64,000 nt of DNA from Episyrphus balteatus (lineage: Eukaryota > Arthropoda > Insecta > Diptera > Syrphidae). A program made the position numbers and the translations under genes. This document shows positions 1-13,180 of the stretch, piece after piece (within the stretch, counting starts at the first letter, position 1; every line of letters starts with the position of its first letter). The stretch is from NCBI RefSeq assembly GCF_945859705.1, contig NC_079136.1, positions 125,151,027 through 125,215,026 on the forward strand, written 5' to 3'. Below the pieces are notes generated by a model. It was not told the DNA's origin. It made no database searches and saw only the letters and a list, made by a program, of their open reading frames with translations.

Positions 1-390
1 AATGTTTAAATCGTCATAACTCCTTAACCAAGCGTCTAAACACTATCAAACTTGCAAAATTCAAAATTCTCTAAAAACAAAACTACAAGTCCAAAACTTA
101 TAGAAAATACATTTTTGTGCTCTGCGAGTCGATATCCTTCGCATACAATTCAATTGGAGTTGAAAAATTCACGTTTGGAGAAAATCACTTTAAAAAATGT
201 TTAAATCGTCATAACTCCTTAACCAAGCGTCTAAACACTATCAAACTTGCAAAATTCAAAATTCTCTAAAAACAAAACTACAAGTCCAAAACTTATAGAA
301 AATACATTTTTGTGCTCTGCGAGTCGATATCCTTCGCATACAATTCAATTGGAGTTGAAAAATTCACGTTTGGAGAAAATCACTTTTAAA

Positions 391-585
391 AATGTTTAAA
401 TCGTCATAACTCCTTAACCAAGCGTCTAAACACTATCAAACTTGCAAAATTCAAAATTCTCTAAAAACAAAACTACAAGTCCAAAACTTATAGAAAATAC
501 ATTTTTGTGCTCTGCGAGTCGATATCCTTCGCATACAATTCAATTGGAGTTGAAAAATTCACGTTTGGAGAAAATCACTTTTAAA
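391..585. repeat. Representative type A satellite monomer (195 bp)
   Basis: A consensus-like type A copy, used here as the reference for monomer positions. By hand count it has 60 G+C of 195 (about 31%), with A-rich runs at 73-83 and 163-167 and six CpG sites (12, 33, 125, 130, 140 and 172). CpG is therefore not depleted relative to its base composition. Internal structure: a 7-bp direct repeat AAAATTC at about 56-69; a CAATT-C-AATTG dyad at about 146-156; and a degenerate 21-bp sub-repeat in which TTGGAG (154-159 and 175-180) is followed each time by an A-run and TCAC. Every reading frame on both strands contains a stop within one monomer. No CENP-B box was found. The length is close to one nucleosome repeat. 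Confidence 0.95.
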
Positions 586-1076
586 AATGTTTAAATCGTC
601 ATAACTCCTTAACCAAGCGTCTAAACACTATCAAACTTGCAAAATTCAAAATTCTCTAAAAACAAAACTACAAGTCCAAAACTTATAGAAAATACATTTT
701 TGTGCTCTGCGAGTCGATATCCTTCGCATACAATTCAATTGGAGTTGAAAAATTCATGTTTGGAGAAAATCACTTTTAAAAATGTTTAAATCGTCATAAC
801 TCCTTAACCAAGCGTCTAAACACTATCAAACTTGCAAAATTCAAAATTCTCTAAAAACAAAACTACAAGTCCAAAACTTATAGAAAATACATTTTTGTGC
901 TCTGCGAGTCGATATCCTTCGCATACAATTCAATTGGAGTTGAAAAGTTCACGTTTGGAGAAAATCACTTTAAAAATGTTTAAATCGTCATAACTCCTTA
1001 ACCAAGCGTCTAAACACTATCAAACTTGCAAAATTCAAAATTCTCTAAAAACAAAACTACAAGTCCAAAACTTATA

Positions 1077-1489
1077 AAAAATACATTTTTGTGCTCTGTG
1101 AGTCGATATCCTTCGCATACAATTCAATTGGAGTTGAAAAATTCACGTTTGGAGAAAATCACTTTTAAAAATGTTTAAATCGTCATATCTCGTTAACCAA
1201 GCGTCTAAACACTATGAAACTTGCAAAATTCAAAATTCTCTAAAAACAAAACTACAAGTCCAAAACTTATAAAAAATACATTTTTGTGCTCTGTGAGTCG
1301 ATATCCTTCGCATACAATTCAATTGGAGTTGAAAAATTTACGTTTGGAGATAATCACTTTTAAAAATGTTTAAATCGTCATATCTCGTTCACCAAGCGTC
1401 TAAACACTATGAAACTTGCAAAATTCAAAATTCTCTAAAAACAAAACTACAAGTCCAAAACTTATAGAAAATACATTTTTGTGCTCTGT
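1077..1489. repeat. Type B monomer block 1
   Basis: Spans the first to last B-diagnostic base. It contains one full B monomer (1170) flanked by hybrids. The 1170 copy also has ATTTACG and GATAATC; the next copy has CGTTCACC. The same block recurs 1482 bp downstream. Confidence 0.8.
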
Positions 1490-1753
1490 GAGTCGATATC
1501 CTTCGCATACAATTCAATTGGAGTTGAAAAGTTCACGTTTGGAGAAAATCACTTTTAAAAATGTTTAAATCGTCATAACTCCTTAACCAAGCGTCTAAAC
1601 ACTATCAAACTTGCAAAATTCAAATACTCTAAAAACAAAACTACAAGTCCAAAACTTATAGAAAATACATTTTTGTGCTCTGCGAGTCGATATCCTTCGC
1701 TTACAATTCAATTGGAGTTGAAAAATTCACATTTGGAGAAAATCACTTTTAAA

Positions 1754-1872
1754 AATGTTTAAATCGTCATAACTCCTTACAAAATACATTTTTGTGCTCT
1801 GCGAGTCGATATCCTTCGCATACAATTCAATTGGAGTTGAAAAATTCACGTTTGGAGAAAATCACTTTTAAA
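1754..1872. repeat. Truncated 119-bp monomer at a duplication junction
   Basis: Reads AACTCCTTAC then AAAATACATT, so 76 bp of the monomer (about positions 27-103) are missing. There is almost no homology at the join, which suits end joining or replication-based duplication rather than unequal crossing over between aligned monomers. It is the shortest monomer in the window. Confidence 0.9.
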
Positions 1873-3261
1873 AATGTTTAAATCGTCATAACTCCTTAAC
1901 CAAGCGTCTAAACACTATCAAACTTGCAAAATTCAAAATTCTCTAAAAACAAAACTACAAGTCCAAAACTTATAGAAAATACATTTTTGTGCTCTGCGAG
2001 TCGATATCCTTCGCATACAATTCAATTGGAGTTGAAAAATTCACGTTTGGAGAAAATCACTTTTAAAAATGTTTAAATCGTCATAACTCCTTAACCAAGC
2101 GTCTAAACACTATCAAACTTGCAAAATTCAAAATTCTCTAAAAACAAAACTACAAGTCCAAAACTTATAGAAAATACATTTTTGTGCTCTGCGAGTCGAT
2201 ATCCTTCGCATACAATTCAATTGGAGTTGAAAAATTCATGTTTGGAGAAAATCACTTTTAAAAATGTTTAAATCGTCATAACTCCTTAACCAAGCGTCTA
2301 AACACTATCAAACTTGCAAAATTCAAAATTCTCTAAAAACAAAACTACAAGTCCAAAACTTATAGAAAATACATTTTTGTGCTCTGCGAGTCGATATCCT
2401 TCGCATACAATTCAATTGGAGTTGAAAAGTTCACGTTTGGAGAAAATCACTTTAAAAATGTTTAAATCGTCATAACTCCTTAACCAAGCGTCTAAACACT
2501 ATCAAACTTGCAAAATTCAAAATTCTCTAAAAACAAAACTACAAGTCCAAAACTTATAAAAAATACATTTTTGTGCTCTGTGAGTCGATATCCTTCGCAT
2601 ACAATTCAATTGGAGTTGAAAAATTCACGTTTGGAGAAAATCACTTTTAAAAATGTTTAAATCGTCATATCTCGTTAACCAAGCGTCTAAACACTATGAA
2701 ACTTGCAAAATTCAAAATTCTCTAAAAACAAAACTACAAGTCCAAAACTTATAAAAAATACATTTTTGTGCTCTGTGAGTCGATATCCTTCGCATACAAT
2801 TCAATTGGAGTTGAAAAATTTACGTTTGGAGATAATCACTTTTAAAAATGTTTAAATCGTCATATCTCGTTCACCAAGCGTCTAAACACTATGAAACTTG
2901 CAAAATTCAAAATTCTCTAAAAACAAAACTACAAGTCCAAAACTTATAGAAAATACATTTTTGTGCTCTGTGAGTCGATATCCTTCGCATACAATTCAAT
3001 TGGAGTTGAAAAGTTCACGTTTGGAGAAAATCACTTTTAAAAATGTTTAAATCGTCATAACTCCTTAACCAAGCGTCTAAACACTATCAAACTTGCAAAA
3101 TTCAAATACTCTAAAAACAAAACTACAAGTCCAAAACTTATAGAAAATACATTTTTGTGCTCTGCGAGTCGATATCCTTCGCTTACAATTCAATTGGAGT
3201 TGAAAAATTCACATTTGGAGAAAATCACTTTTAAAAATGTTTAAATCGTCATAACTCCTTA
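1780..3261. repeat. 1482-bp tandem duplication, right copy
   Basis: Matches 298-1779 marker for marker. The left edge is the abrupt junction at about 1780, where monomer position 26 is joined to position 104. At the right edge the array continues normally through the corresponding monomer (3236 onward), which shows that the junction, not the monomer at 3236, is the derived state. Confidence 0.85.
2559..2971. repeat. Type B monomer block 2 (copy of block 1)
   Basis: Matches block 1 marker for marker at an offset of 1482 bp, including ATTTACG, GATAATC and CGTTCACC. It is part of the 1482-bp tandem duplication. Confidence 0.8.
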
Positions 3262-3430
3262 ACCAAGCGTCTAAACACTATCAAACTTGCAAAATTCAAA
3301 ATTCTCTAAAAACAAAACTACAAGTCCAAAACTTATAGAAAATACATTTTTGTGCTCTGCGAGTCGATATCCTTCGCATACAATTCAATTGGAGTTGAAA
3401 AATTCACGTTTGGAGAAAATCACTTTTAAA

Positions 3431-5381
3431 AATGTTTAAATCGTCATAACTCCTTAACCAAGCGTCTAAACACTATCAAACTTGAAAAATTCAAAATTCT
3501 CTAAAAACAAAACTACAAGTCCAAAACTTATAGAAAATACATTTTTGTGCTCTGCGAGTCGATATCCTTCGCATACAATTCAATTGGAGTTGAAAAATTC
3601 ACGTTTGGAGAAAATCACTTTTAAAAATGTTTAAATCGTCATAACTCCTTAACCAAGCGTCTAAACACTATCAAACTTGCAAAATTCAAAATTCTCTAAA
3701 AACAAAACTACAAGTCCAAAACTTATAGAAAATACATTTTTGTGCTCTGCGAGTCGATATCCTTCGCATACAATTCAATTGGAGTTGAAAAATTCACGTT
3801 TGGAGAAAATCACTTTTAAAAATGTTTAAATCGTCATAACTCCTTAACCAAGCGTCTAAACACTATCAAACTTGCAAAATTCAAAATTCTCTAAAAACAA
3901 AACTACAAGTCCAAAACTTATAGAAAATACATTTTTGTGCTCTGCGAGTCGATATCCTTCGCTTACAATTCAATTGGAGTTGAAAAATTCACATTTGGAG
4001 AAAATCACTTTTAAAAATGTTTAAATCGTCATAACTCCTTAACCAAGCGTCTAAACACTATCAAACTTGCAAAATTCAAAATTCTCTAAAAACAAAACTA
4101 CAAGTCCAAAACTTATAGAAAATACATTTTTGTGCTCTGCGAGTCGATATCCTTCGCATACAATTCAATTGGAGTTGAAAAAGTCACGTTTGCAGAAAAT
4201 CACTTTTAAAAATGTTTAAATCGTCATAACTCCTTAACCAAGCGTCTAAACACTATCAAACTTGCAAAATTCAAAATTCTCTAAAAACAAAACTACAAGT
4301 CCAAAACTTATAGAAAATACATTTTTGTGCTCTGCGAGTCGATATCCTTCGCATACAATTCAATTGGAGTTGAAAAATTCACGTTTGGAGAAAATCACTT
4401 TTAAAAATGTTTAAATCGTCATAACTCCTTAACCAAGCGTCTAAACACTATCAAACTTGCAAAATTCAAAATTCTCTAAAAACAAAACTACAAGTCCAAA
4501 ACTTATAGAAAATACATTTTTGTGCTCTGCGAGTCGATATCCTTCGCATACAATTCAATTAGAGTTGAAAAATTCACGTTTGGAGAAAATCACTTTTAAA
4601 AATGTTTAAATCGTCATAACTCCTTAACCAAGCGTCTAAACACTATCAAACTTGCAAAATTCAAAATTCTCTAAAAACAAAACTACAAGTCCAAAACTTA
4701 TAAAAAGTATACATTTTTGTGCTCTGTGAGTCGATATCCTTCGCATACAATTCAATTGGAGTTGAAAAATTCACGTTTGGAGAAAATCACTTTTAAAAAT
4801 GTTAAAATCGTCATATCTCGTTAACCAAGCGTCTAAACACTATGAAACTTGCAAAATTCAAATTCTCTAAAAACAAAACTACAAGTCCAAAACTTATAAA
4901 AAATACATTTTTGTGCTCTGTGAGTCGATATCCTTCGCATACAATTCAATTGGAGTTGAAAAATTCACGTTTGGAGAAAATCACTTTTAAAAATGTTTAA
5001 ATCGTCATATCTCGTTAACCAAGCGTCTAAACACTATGAAACTTGCAAAATTCAAAATTCTCTAAAAACAAAACTACAAGTCCAAAACTTATAAAAAATA
5101 CATTTTTGTGCTCTGTGAGTCGATATCCTTCGCATACAATTCAATTGGAGTTGAAAAATTCACGTTTGGAGAAAATCACTTTTAAAAATGTTTAAATCCT
5201 CATATCTCGTTAACCAAGCGTCTAAACACTATGAAACTTGCAAAATTCAAAATTCTCTAAAAACAAAACTACAAGTCCAAAACTTATAGAAAATACATTT
5301 TTGTGCTCTGCGAGTCGATATCCTTCGCATACAATTCAATTGGAGTTGAAAAATTCACGTTTGGAGAAAATCACTTTTAAA
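3431..5381. repeat. Higher-order cassette, copy 1 (ten monomers)
   Basis: A ten-monomer unit recognised by an ordered marker series: CTTGAAAAATTC in the first copy, then GCTTACAATTC with CACATTTGG, then TTTGCAGAAA, CAATTAGAG, TAAAAAGTA, GTTAAAATCG (type B) and TCCTCATATC. The TTTGCAG marker is at 4193. The unit is 1951 bp because of a 2-bp insertion near 4709 and a 1-bp loss near 4860. Earlier in the same copy is a private AAAGTCACG variant. Confidence 0.8.
4601..4797. repeat. 197-bp monomer with TA expansion
   Basis: A-front/B-back hybrid with AAAAAGTATACATTT where related copies at about 10553 and 12503 read AAAAAGTACATTT. This is a private 2-bp gain, and the only monomer in the window longer than 196 bp apart from the interrupted one. 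Confidence 0.85.
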
Positions 5382-6881
5382 AATGTTTAAATCGTCATAT
5401 CTCGTTAACCAAGCGTCTAAACACTATGAAACTTGCAAAATTCAAAATTCTCTAAAAACAAAACTACAAGTCCAAAACTTATAAAAAATACATTTTTGTG
5501 CTCTGTGAGTCGATATCCTTCGCATACAATTCAATTGGAGTTGAAAAATTTACGTTTGGAGATAATCACTTTTAAAAATGTTTAAATCGTCATATCTCGT
5601 TAACCAAGCGTCTAAACACTATGAAACTTGCAAAATTCAAAATTCTCTAAAAACAAAACTACAAGTCCAAAACTTATAAAAAATACATTTTTGTGCTCTG
5701 TGAGTCGATATCCTTCGCATACAATTCAATTGGAGTTGAAAAATTCACGTTTGGAGAAAATCACTTTTAAAAATGTTTAAATCGTCATATCTCGTTAACC
5801 AAGCGTCTAAACACTATGAAACTTGCAAAATTCAAAATTCTCTAAAAACAAAACTACAAGTCCAAAACTTATAAAAAATACATTTTTGTGCTCTGTGAGT
5901 CGATATCCTTCGCATACAATTCAATTGGAGTTGAAAAATTCACGTTTGGAGAAAATCACTTTTAAAAATGTTTAAATCGTCATATCTCGTTAACCAAGCG
6001 TCTAAACACTATGAAACTTGCAAAATTCAAAATTCTCTAAAAACAAAACTACAAGTCCAAAACTTATAAAAAATACATTTTTGTGCTCTGTGAGTCGATA
6101 TCCTTCGCATACAATTCAATTGGAGTTGAAAAATTCACGTTTGGAGAAAATCACTTTTAAAAATGTTTAAATCGTCATATCTCGTTAACCAAGCGTCTAA
6201 ACACTATGAAACTTGCAAAATTCAAAATTCTCTAAAAACAAAACTACAAGTCCAAAACTTATAAAAAATACATTTTTGTGCTCTGTGAGTCGATATCCTT
6301 CGCATACAATTCAATTGGAGTTGAAAAATTCACGTTTGGAGAAAATCACTTTTAAAAATGTTTAAATCGTCATATCTCGTTAACCAAGCGTCTAAACACT
6401 ATGAAACTTGCAAAATTCAAAATTCTCTAAAAACAAAACTACAAGTCCAAAACTTATAAAAAATACATTTTTGTGCTCTGTGAGTCGATATCCTTCGCAT
6501 ACAATTCAATTGGAGTTGAAAAATTTACGTTTGGAGATAATCACTTTTAAAAATGTTTAAATCGTCATATCTCGTTAACCAAGCGTCTAAACACTATGAA
6601 ACTTGCAAAATTCAAAATTCTCTAAAAACAAAACTACAAGTCCAAAACTTATAAAAAATACATTTTTGTGCTCTGTGAGTCGATATCCTTCACATACAAT
6701 TCAATTGGAGTTGAAAAATTCACGTTTGGAGAAAATCACTTTTAAAAATGTTTAAATCGTCATATCTCGTTAACCAAGCGTCTAAACACTATGAAACTTG
6801 CAAAATTCAAAATTCTCTAAAAACAAAACTACAAGTCCAAAACTTATAAAAAATACATTTTTGTGCTCTGTGAGTCGATAT
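4703..6881. repeat. Type B monomer block 3
   Basis: About eleven monomers of mostly type B. Entry is through a hybrid at 4601 that carries a 2-bp TA expansion (GTATAC). The copy at 5187 has TCCTCATATC and an A-type back half. The block exits through copies bearing ATTTACG/GATAATC, then CTTCACAT, then CAATTAGAG, a marker series that recurs in other B blocks. Confidence 0.8.
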
Positions 6882-8430
6882 CCTTCGCATACAATTCAAT
6901 TAGAGTTGAAAAATTCACGTTTGGAGAAAATCACTTTTAAAAATGTTTAAATCGTCATAACTCCTTAACCAAGCGTCTAAACACTATCAAACTTGCAAAA
7001 TTCAAAATTCTCTAAAAACAAAACTACAAGTCCAAAACTTATAGAAAATACATTTTTGTGCTCTGCGAGTCGATATCCTTCGCATACAATTCAATTGGAG
7101 TTGAAAAATTCACGTTTGGAGAAAATCACTTTTAAAAATGTTTAAATCGTCATAACTCCTTAACCAAGCGTCTAAACACTATCAAACTTGCAAAATTCAA
7201 AATTCTCTAAAAACAAAACTACAAGTCCAAAACTTATAGAAAATACATTTTTGTGCTCTGCGAGTCGATATCCTTCGCATACAATTCAATTGGAGTTGAA
7301 AAATTCACGTTTGGAGAAAATCACTTTTAAAAATGTTTAAATCGTCATAACTCCTTAACCAAGCGTCTAAACACTATCAAACTTGCAAAATTCAAAATTC
7401 TCTAAAAACAAAACTACAAGTCCAAAACTTATAGAAAATACATTTTTGTGCTCTGCGAGTCGATATCCTTCGCATACAATTCAATTGGAGTTGAAAAATT
7501 CACGTTTGGAGAAAATCACTTTTAAAAATGTTTAAATCGTCATAACTCCTTAACCAAGCGTCTAAACACTATCAAACTTGCAAAATTCAAAATTCTCTAA
7601 AAACAAAACTACAAGTCCAAAACTTATAGAAAATACATTTTTGTGCTCTGCGAGTCGATATCCTTCGCATACAATTCAATTGGAGTTGAAAAATTCACGT
7701 TTGGAGAAAATCACTTTTAAAAATGTTTAAATCGTCATAACTCCTTAACCAAGCGTCTAAACACTATCAAACTTGCAAAATTCAAAATTCTCTAAAAACA
7801 AAACTACAAGTCCAAAACTTATAGAAAATACATTTTTGTGCTCTGCGAGTCGATATCCTTCGCATACAATTCAATTGGAGTTGAAAAATTCACGTTTGGA
7901 GAAAATCACTTTTAAAAATGTTTAAATCGTCATAACTCCTTAACCAAGCGTCTAAACACTATCAAACTTGCAAAATTCAAAATTCTCTAAAAACAAAACT
8001 ACAAGTCCAAAACTTATAGAAAATACATTTTTGTGCTCTGCGAGTCGATATCCTTCGCATACAATTCAATTGGAGTTGAAAAATTCATGTTTGGAGAAAA
8101 TCACTTTTAAAAATGTTTAAATCGTCATAACTCCTTAACCAAGCGTCTAAACACTATCAAACTTGCAAAATTCAAAATTCTCTAAAAACAAAACTACAAG
8201 TCCAAAACTTATAGAAAATACATTTTTGTGCTCTGCGAGTCGATATCCTTCGCATACAATTCAATTGGAGTTGAAAAGTTCACGTTTGGAGAAAATCACT
8301 TTTAAAAATGTTTAAATCGTCATAACTCCTTAACCAAGCGTCTAAACACTATCAAACTTGCAAAATTCAAAATTCTCTAAAAACAAAACTACAAGTCCAA
8401 AACTTATAGAAAATACATTTTTGTGCTCTG

Positions 8431-9016
8431 TGAGTCGATATCCTTCGCATACAATTCAATTGGAGTTGAAAAATTCACGTTTGGAGAAAATCACTTTTAA
8501 AAATGTTTAAATCGTCATATCTCGTTAACCAAGCGTCTAAACACTATGAAACTTGCAAAATTCAAAATTCTCTAAAAACAAAACTACAAGTCCAAAACTT
8601 ATAAAAAATACATTTTTGTGCTCTGTGAGTCGATATCCTTCGCATACAATTCAATTGGAGTTGAAAAATTTACGTTTGGAGATAATCACTTTTAAAAATG
8701 TTTAAATCGTCATATCTCGTTAACCAAGCGTCTAAACACTATGAAACTTGCAAAATTCAAAATTCTCTAAAAACAAAACTACAAGTCCAAAACTTATAAA
8801 AAATACATTTTTGTGCTCTGTGAGTCGATATCCTTCACATACAATTCAATTGGAGTTGAAAAATTCACGTTTGGAGAAAATCACTTTTAAAAATGTTTAA
8901 ATCGTCATATCTCGTTAACCAAGCGTCTAAACACTATGAAACTTGCAAAATTCAAAATTCTCTAAAAACAAAACTACAAGTCCAAAACTTATAAAAAATA
9001 CATTTTTGTGCTCTGT
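8431..9016. repeat. Type B monomer block 4
   Basis: Three B monomers carrying the series ATTTACG/GATAATC, CTTCACAT, CAATTAGAG. The CTTCACAT marker lies 2145 bp (11 x 195) from its counterpart in block 3, so this is a copied end of a longer block. Confidence 0.8.
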
Positions 9017-9281
9017 GAGTCGATATCCTTCGCATACAATTCAATTAGAGTTGAAAAATTCACGTTTGGAGAAAATCACTTTTAAAAATGTTTAAATCGT
9101 CATAACTCCTTAACCAAGCGTCTAAACACTATCAAACTTGCAAAATTCAAAATTCTCTAAAAACAAAACTACAAGTCCAAAACTTATAGAAAATACATTT
9201 TTGTGCTCTGCGAGTCGATATCCTTCGCATACAATTCAATTGGAGTTGAAAAGTTCACGTTTGGAGAAAATCACTTTTAAA

Positions 9282-11230
9282 AATGTTTAAATCGTCATAA
9301 CTCCTTAACCAAGCGTCTAAACACTATCAAACTTGCAAAATTCAAATACTCTAAAAACAAAACTACAAGTCCAAAACTTATAGAAAATACATTTTTGTGC
9401 TCTGCGAGTCGATATCCTTCGCTTACAATTCAATTGGAGTTGAAAAATTCACATTTGGAGAAAATCACTTTTAAAAATGTTTAAATCGTCATAACTCCTT
9501 AACCAAGCGTCTAAACACTATCAAACTTGCAAAATTCAAAATTCTCTAAAAACAAAACTACAAGTCCAAAACTTATAGAAAATACATTTTTGTGCTCTGC
9601 GAGTCGATATCCTTCGCATACAATTCAATTGGAGTTGAAAAATTCACGTTTGGAGAAAATCACTTTTAAAAATGTTTAAATCGTCATAACTCCTTAACCA
9701 AGCGTCTAAACACTATCAAACTTGCAAAATTCAAAATTCTCTAAAAACAAAACTACAAGTCCAAAACTTATAGAAAATACATTTTTGTGCTCTGCGAGTC
9801 GATATCCTTCGCTTACAATTCAATTGGAGTTGAAAAATTCACATTTGGAGAAAATCACTTTTAAAAATGTTTAAATCGTCATAACTCCTTAACCAAGCGT
9901 CTAAACACTATCAAACTTGCAAAATTCAAAATTCTCTAAAAACAAAACTACAAGTCCAAAACTTATAGAAAATACATTTTTGTGCTCTGCGAGTCGATAT
10001 CCTTCGCATACAATTCAATTGGAGTTGAAAAATTCACGTTTGCAGAAAATCACTTTTAAAAATGTTTAAATCGTCATAACTCCTTAACCAAGCGTCTAAA
10101 CACTATCAAACTTGCAAAATTCAAAATTCTCTAAAAACAAAACTACAAGTCCAAAACTTATAGAAAATACATTTTTGTGCTCTGCGAGTCGATATCCTTC
10201 GCATACAATTCAATTGGAGTTGAAAAATTCACGTTTGGAGAAAATCACTTTTAAAAATGTTTAAATCGTCATAACTCCTTAACCAAGCGTCTAAACACTA
10301 TCAAACTTGCAAAATTCAAAATTCTCTAAAAACAAAACTACAAGTCCAAAACTTATAGAAAATACATTTTTGTGCTCTGCGAGTCGATATCCTTCGCATA
10401 CAATTCAATTAGAGTTGAAAAATTCACGTTTGGAGAAAATCACTTTTAAAAATGTTTAAATCGTCATAACTCCTTAACCAAGCGTCTAAACACTATCAAA
10501 CTTGCAAAATTCAAAATTCTCTAAAAACAAAACTACAAGTCCAAAACTTATAAAAAGTACATTTTTGTGCTCTGTGAGTCGATATCCTTCGCATACAATT
10601 CAATTGGAGTTGAAAAATTCACGTTTGGAGAAAATCACTTTTAAAAATGTTAAAATCGTCATATCTCGTTAACCAAGCGTCTAAACACTATGAAACTTGC
10701 AAAATTCAAAATTCTCTAAAAACAAAACTACAAGTCCAAAACTTATAAAAAATACATTTTTGTGCTCTGTGAGTCGATATCCTTCGCATACAATTCAATT
10801 GGAGTTGAAAAATTCACGTTTGGAGAAAATCACTTTTAAAAATGTTTAAATCGTCATATCTCGTTAACCAAGCGTCTAAACACTATGAAACTTGCAAAAT
10901 TCAAAATTCTCTAAAAACAAAACTACAAGTCCAAAACTTATAAAAAATACATTTTTGTGCTCTGTGAGTCGATATCCTTCGCATACAATTCAATTGGAGT
11001 TGAAAAATTCACGTTTGGAGAAAATCACTTTTAAAAATGTTTAAATCCTCATATCTCGTTAACCAAGCGTCTAAACACTATGAAACTTGCAAAATTCAAA
11101 ATTCTCTAAAAACAAAACTACAAGTCCAAAACTTATAGAAAATACATTTTTGTGCTCTGCGAGTCGATATCCTTCGCATACAATTCAATTGGAGTTGAAA
11201 AATTCACGTTTGGAGAAAATCACTTTTAAA
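9282..11230. repeat. Higher-order cassette, copy 2
   Basis: Same marker order as copy 1 at an offset of 5850 bp (30 x 195) at the TTTGCAG marker (10043). The first monomer differs: it has CAAATACTC (1 bp shorter) instead of CTTGAAAAATTC, so the left edge of the copied block lies inside or near this monomer. Confidence 0.75.
10553..11082. repeat. Type B monomer block 5
   Basis: A short B run inside the second 1950-bp cassette. It enters through TAAAAAGTAC, has GTTAAAATCG in the next copy and ends in a TCCTCATATC copy whose back half is type A. Confidence 0.8.
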
Positions 11231-13180
11231 AATGTTTAAATCGTCATAACTCCTTAACCAAGCGTCTAAACACTATCAAACTTGAAAAATTCAAAATTCT
11301 CTAAAAACAAAACTACAAGTCCAAAACTTATAGAAAATACATTTTTGTGCTCTGCGAGTCGATATCCTTCGCATACAATTCAATTGGAGTTGAAAAATTC
11401 ACGTTTGGAGAAAATCACTTTTAAAAATGTTTAAATCGTCATAACTCCTTAACCAAGCGTCTAAACACTATCAAACTTGCAAAATTCAAAATTCTCTAAA
11501 AACAAAACTACAAGTCCAAAACTTATAGAAAATACATTTTTGTGCTCTGCGAGTCGATATCCTTCGCATACAATTCAATTGGAGTTGAAAAATTCACGTT
11601 TGGAGAAAATCACTTTTAAAAATGTTTAAATCGTCATAACTCCTTAACCAAGCGTCTAAACACTATCAAACTTGCAAAATTCAAAATTCTCTAAAAACAA
11701 AACTACAAGTCCAAAACTTATAGAAAATACATTTTTGTGCTCTGCGAGTCGATATCCTTCGCTTACAATTCAATTGGAGTTGAAAAATTCACATTTGGAG
11801 AAAATCACTTTTAAAAATGTTTAAATCGTCATAACTCCTTAACCAAGCGTCTAAACACTATCAAACTTGCAAAATTCAAAATTCTCTAAAAACAAAACTA
11901 CAAGTCCAAAACTTATAGAAAATACATTTTTGTGCTCTGCGAGTCGATATCCTTCGCATACAATTCAATTGGAGTTGAAAAATTCACGTTTGCAGAAAAT
12001 CACTTTTAAAAATGTTTAAATCGTCATAACTCCTTAACCAAGCGTCTAAACACTATCAAACTTGCAAAATTCAAAATTCTCTAAAAACAAAACTACAAGT
12101 CCAAAACTTATAGAAAATACATTTTTGTGCTCTGCGAGTCGATATCCTTCGCATACAATTCAATTGGAGTTGAAAAATTCACGTTTGGAGAAAATCACTT
12201 TTAAAAATGTTTAAATCGTCATAACTCCTTAACCAAGCGTCTAAACACTATCAAACTTGCAAAATTCAAAATTCTCTAAAAACAAAACTACAAGTCCAAA
12301 ACTTATAGAAAATCCATTTTTGTGCTCTGCGAGTCGATATCCTTCGCATACAATTCAATTAGAGTTGAAAAATTCACGTTTGGAGAAAATCACTTTTAAA
12401 AATGTTTAAATCGTCATAACTCCTTAACCAAGCGTCTAAACACTATCAAACTTGCAAAATTCAAAATTCTCTAAAAACAAAACTACAAGTCCAAAACTTA
12501 TAAAAAGTACATTTTTGTGCTCTGTGAGTCGATATCCTTCGCATACAATTCAATTGGAGTTGAAAAATTCACGTTTGGAGAAAATCACTTTTAAAAATGT
12601 TAAAATCGTCATATCTCGTTAACCAAGCGTCTAAACACTATGAAACTTGCAAAATTCAAAATTCTCTAAAAACAAAACTACAAGTCCAAAACTTATAAAA
12701 AATACATTTTTGTGCTCTGTGAGTCGATATCCTTCGCATACAATTCAATTGGAGTTGAAAAATTCACGTTTGGAGAAAATCACTTTTAAAAATGTTTAAA
12801 TCGTCATATCTCGTTAACCAAGCGTCTAAACACTATGAAACTTGCAAAATTCAAAATTCTCTAAAAACAAAACTACAAGTCCAAAACTTATAAAAAATAC
12901 ATTTTTGTGCTCTGTGAGTCGATATCCTTCGCATACAATTCAATTGGAGTTGAAAAATTCACGTTTGGAGAAAATCACTTTTAAAAATGTTTAAATCCTC
13001 ATATCTCGTTAACCAAGCGTCTAAACACTATCAAACTTGCAAAATTCAAAATTCTCTAAAAACAAAACTACAAGTCCAAAACTTATAGAAAATACATTTT
13101 TGTGCTCTGCGAGTCGATATCCTTCGCATACAATTCAATTGGAGTTGAAAAATTCACGTTTGGAGAAAATCACTTTTAAA
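11231..13180. repeat. Higher-order cassette, copy 3
   Basis: Directly adjoins copy 2 and matches it at an offset of 1950 bp (TTTGCAG at 11993). It retains CTTGAAAAATTC in its first monomer like copy 1. It has a private AATCCATTT variant at about 12313 and an A-type ACTATC in the TCCTC copy. Confidence 0.8.

Larger units (their letters stand above)
298..1779. repeat. 1482-bp tandem duplication, left copy
   Basis: Markers ATTCATG (757), ATTTACG/GATAATC (about 1330), CGTTCACC (about 1390), CAAATACTC (about 1623) and GCTTACAATTC/CACATTT all recur 1482 bp downstream. The length is not a multiple of 195 (7 x 195 plus a 119-bp remnant, minus two single-base losses), so the duplication is out of monomer register. 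Confidence 0.85.

Noticed and set aside
391..585. CENP-B box in the monomer
   Set aside because: The CTTCGCATACAATT stretch begins like the TTCG core but lacks the required downstream A and CGGG positions; nothing else is close.
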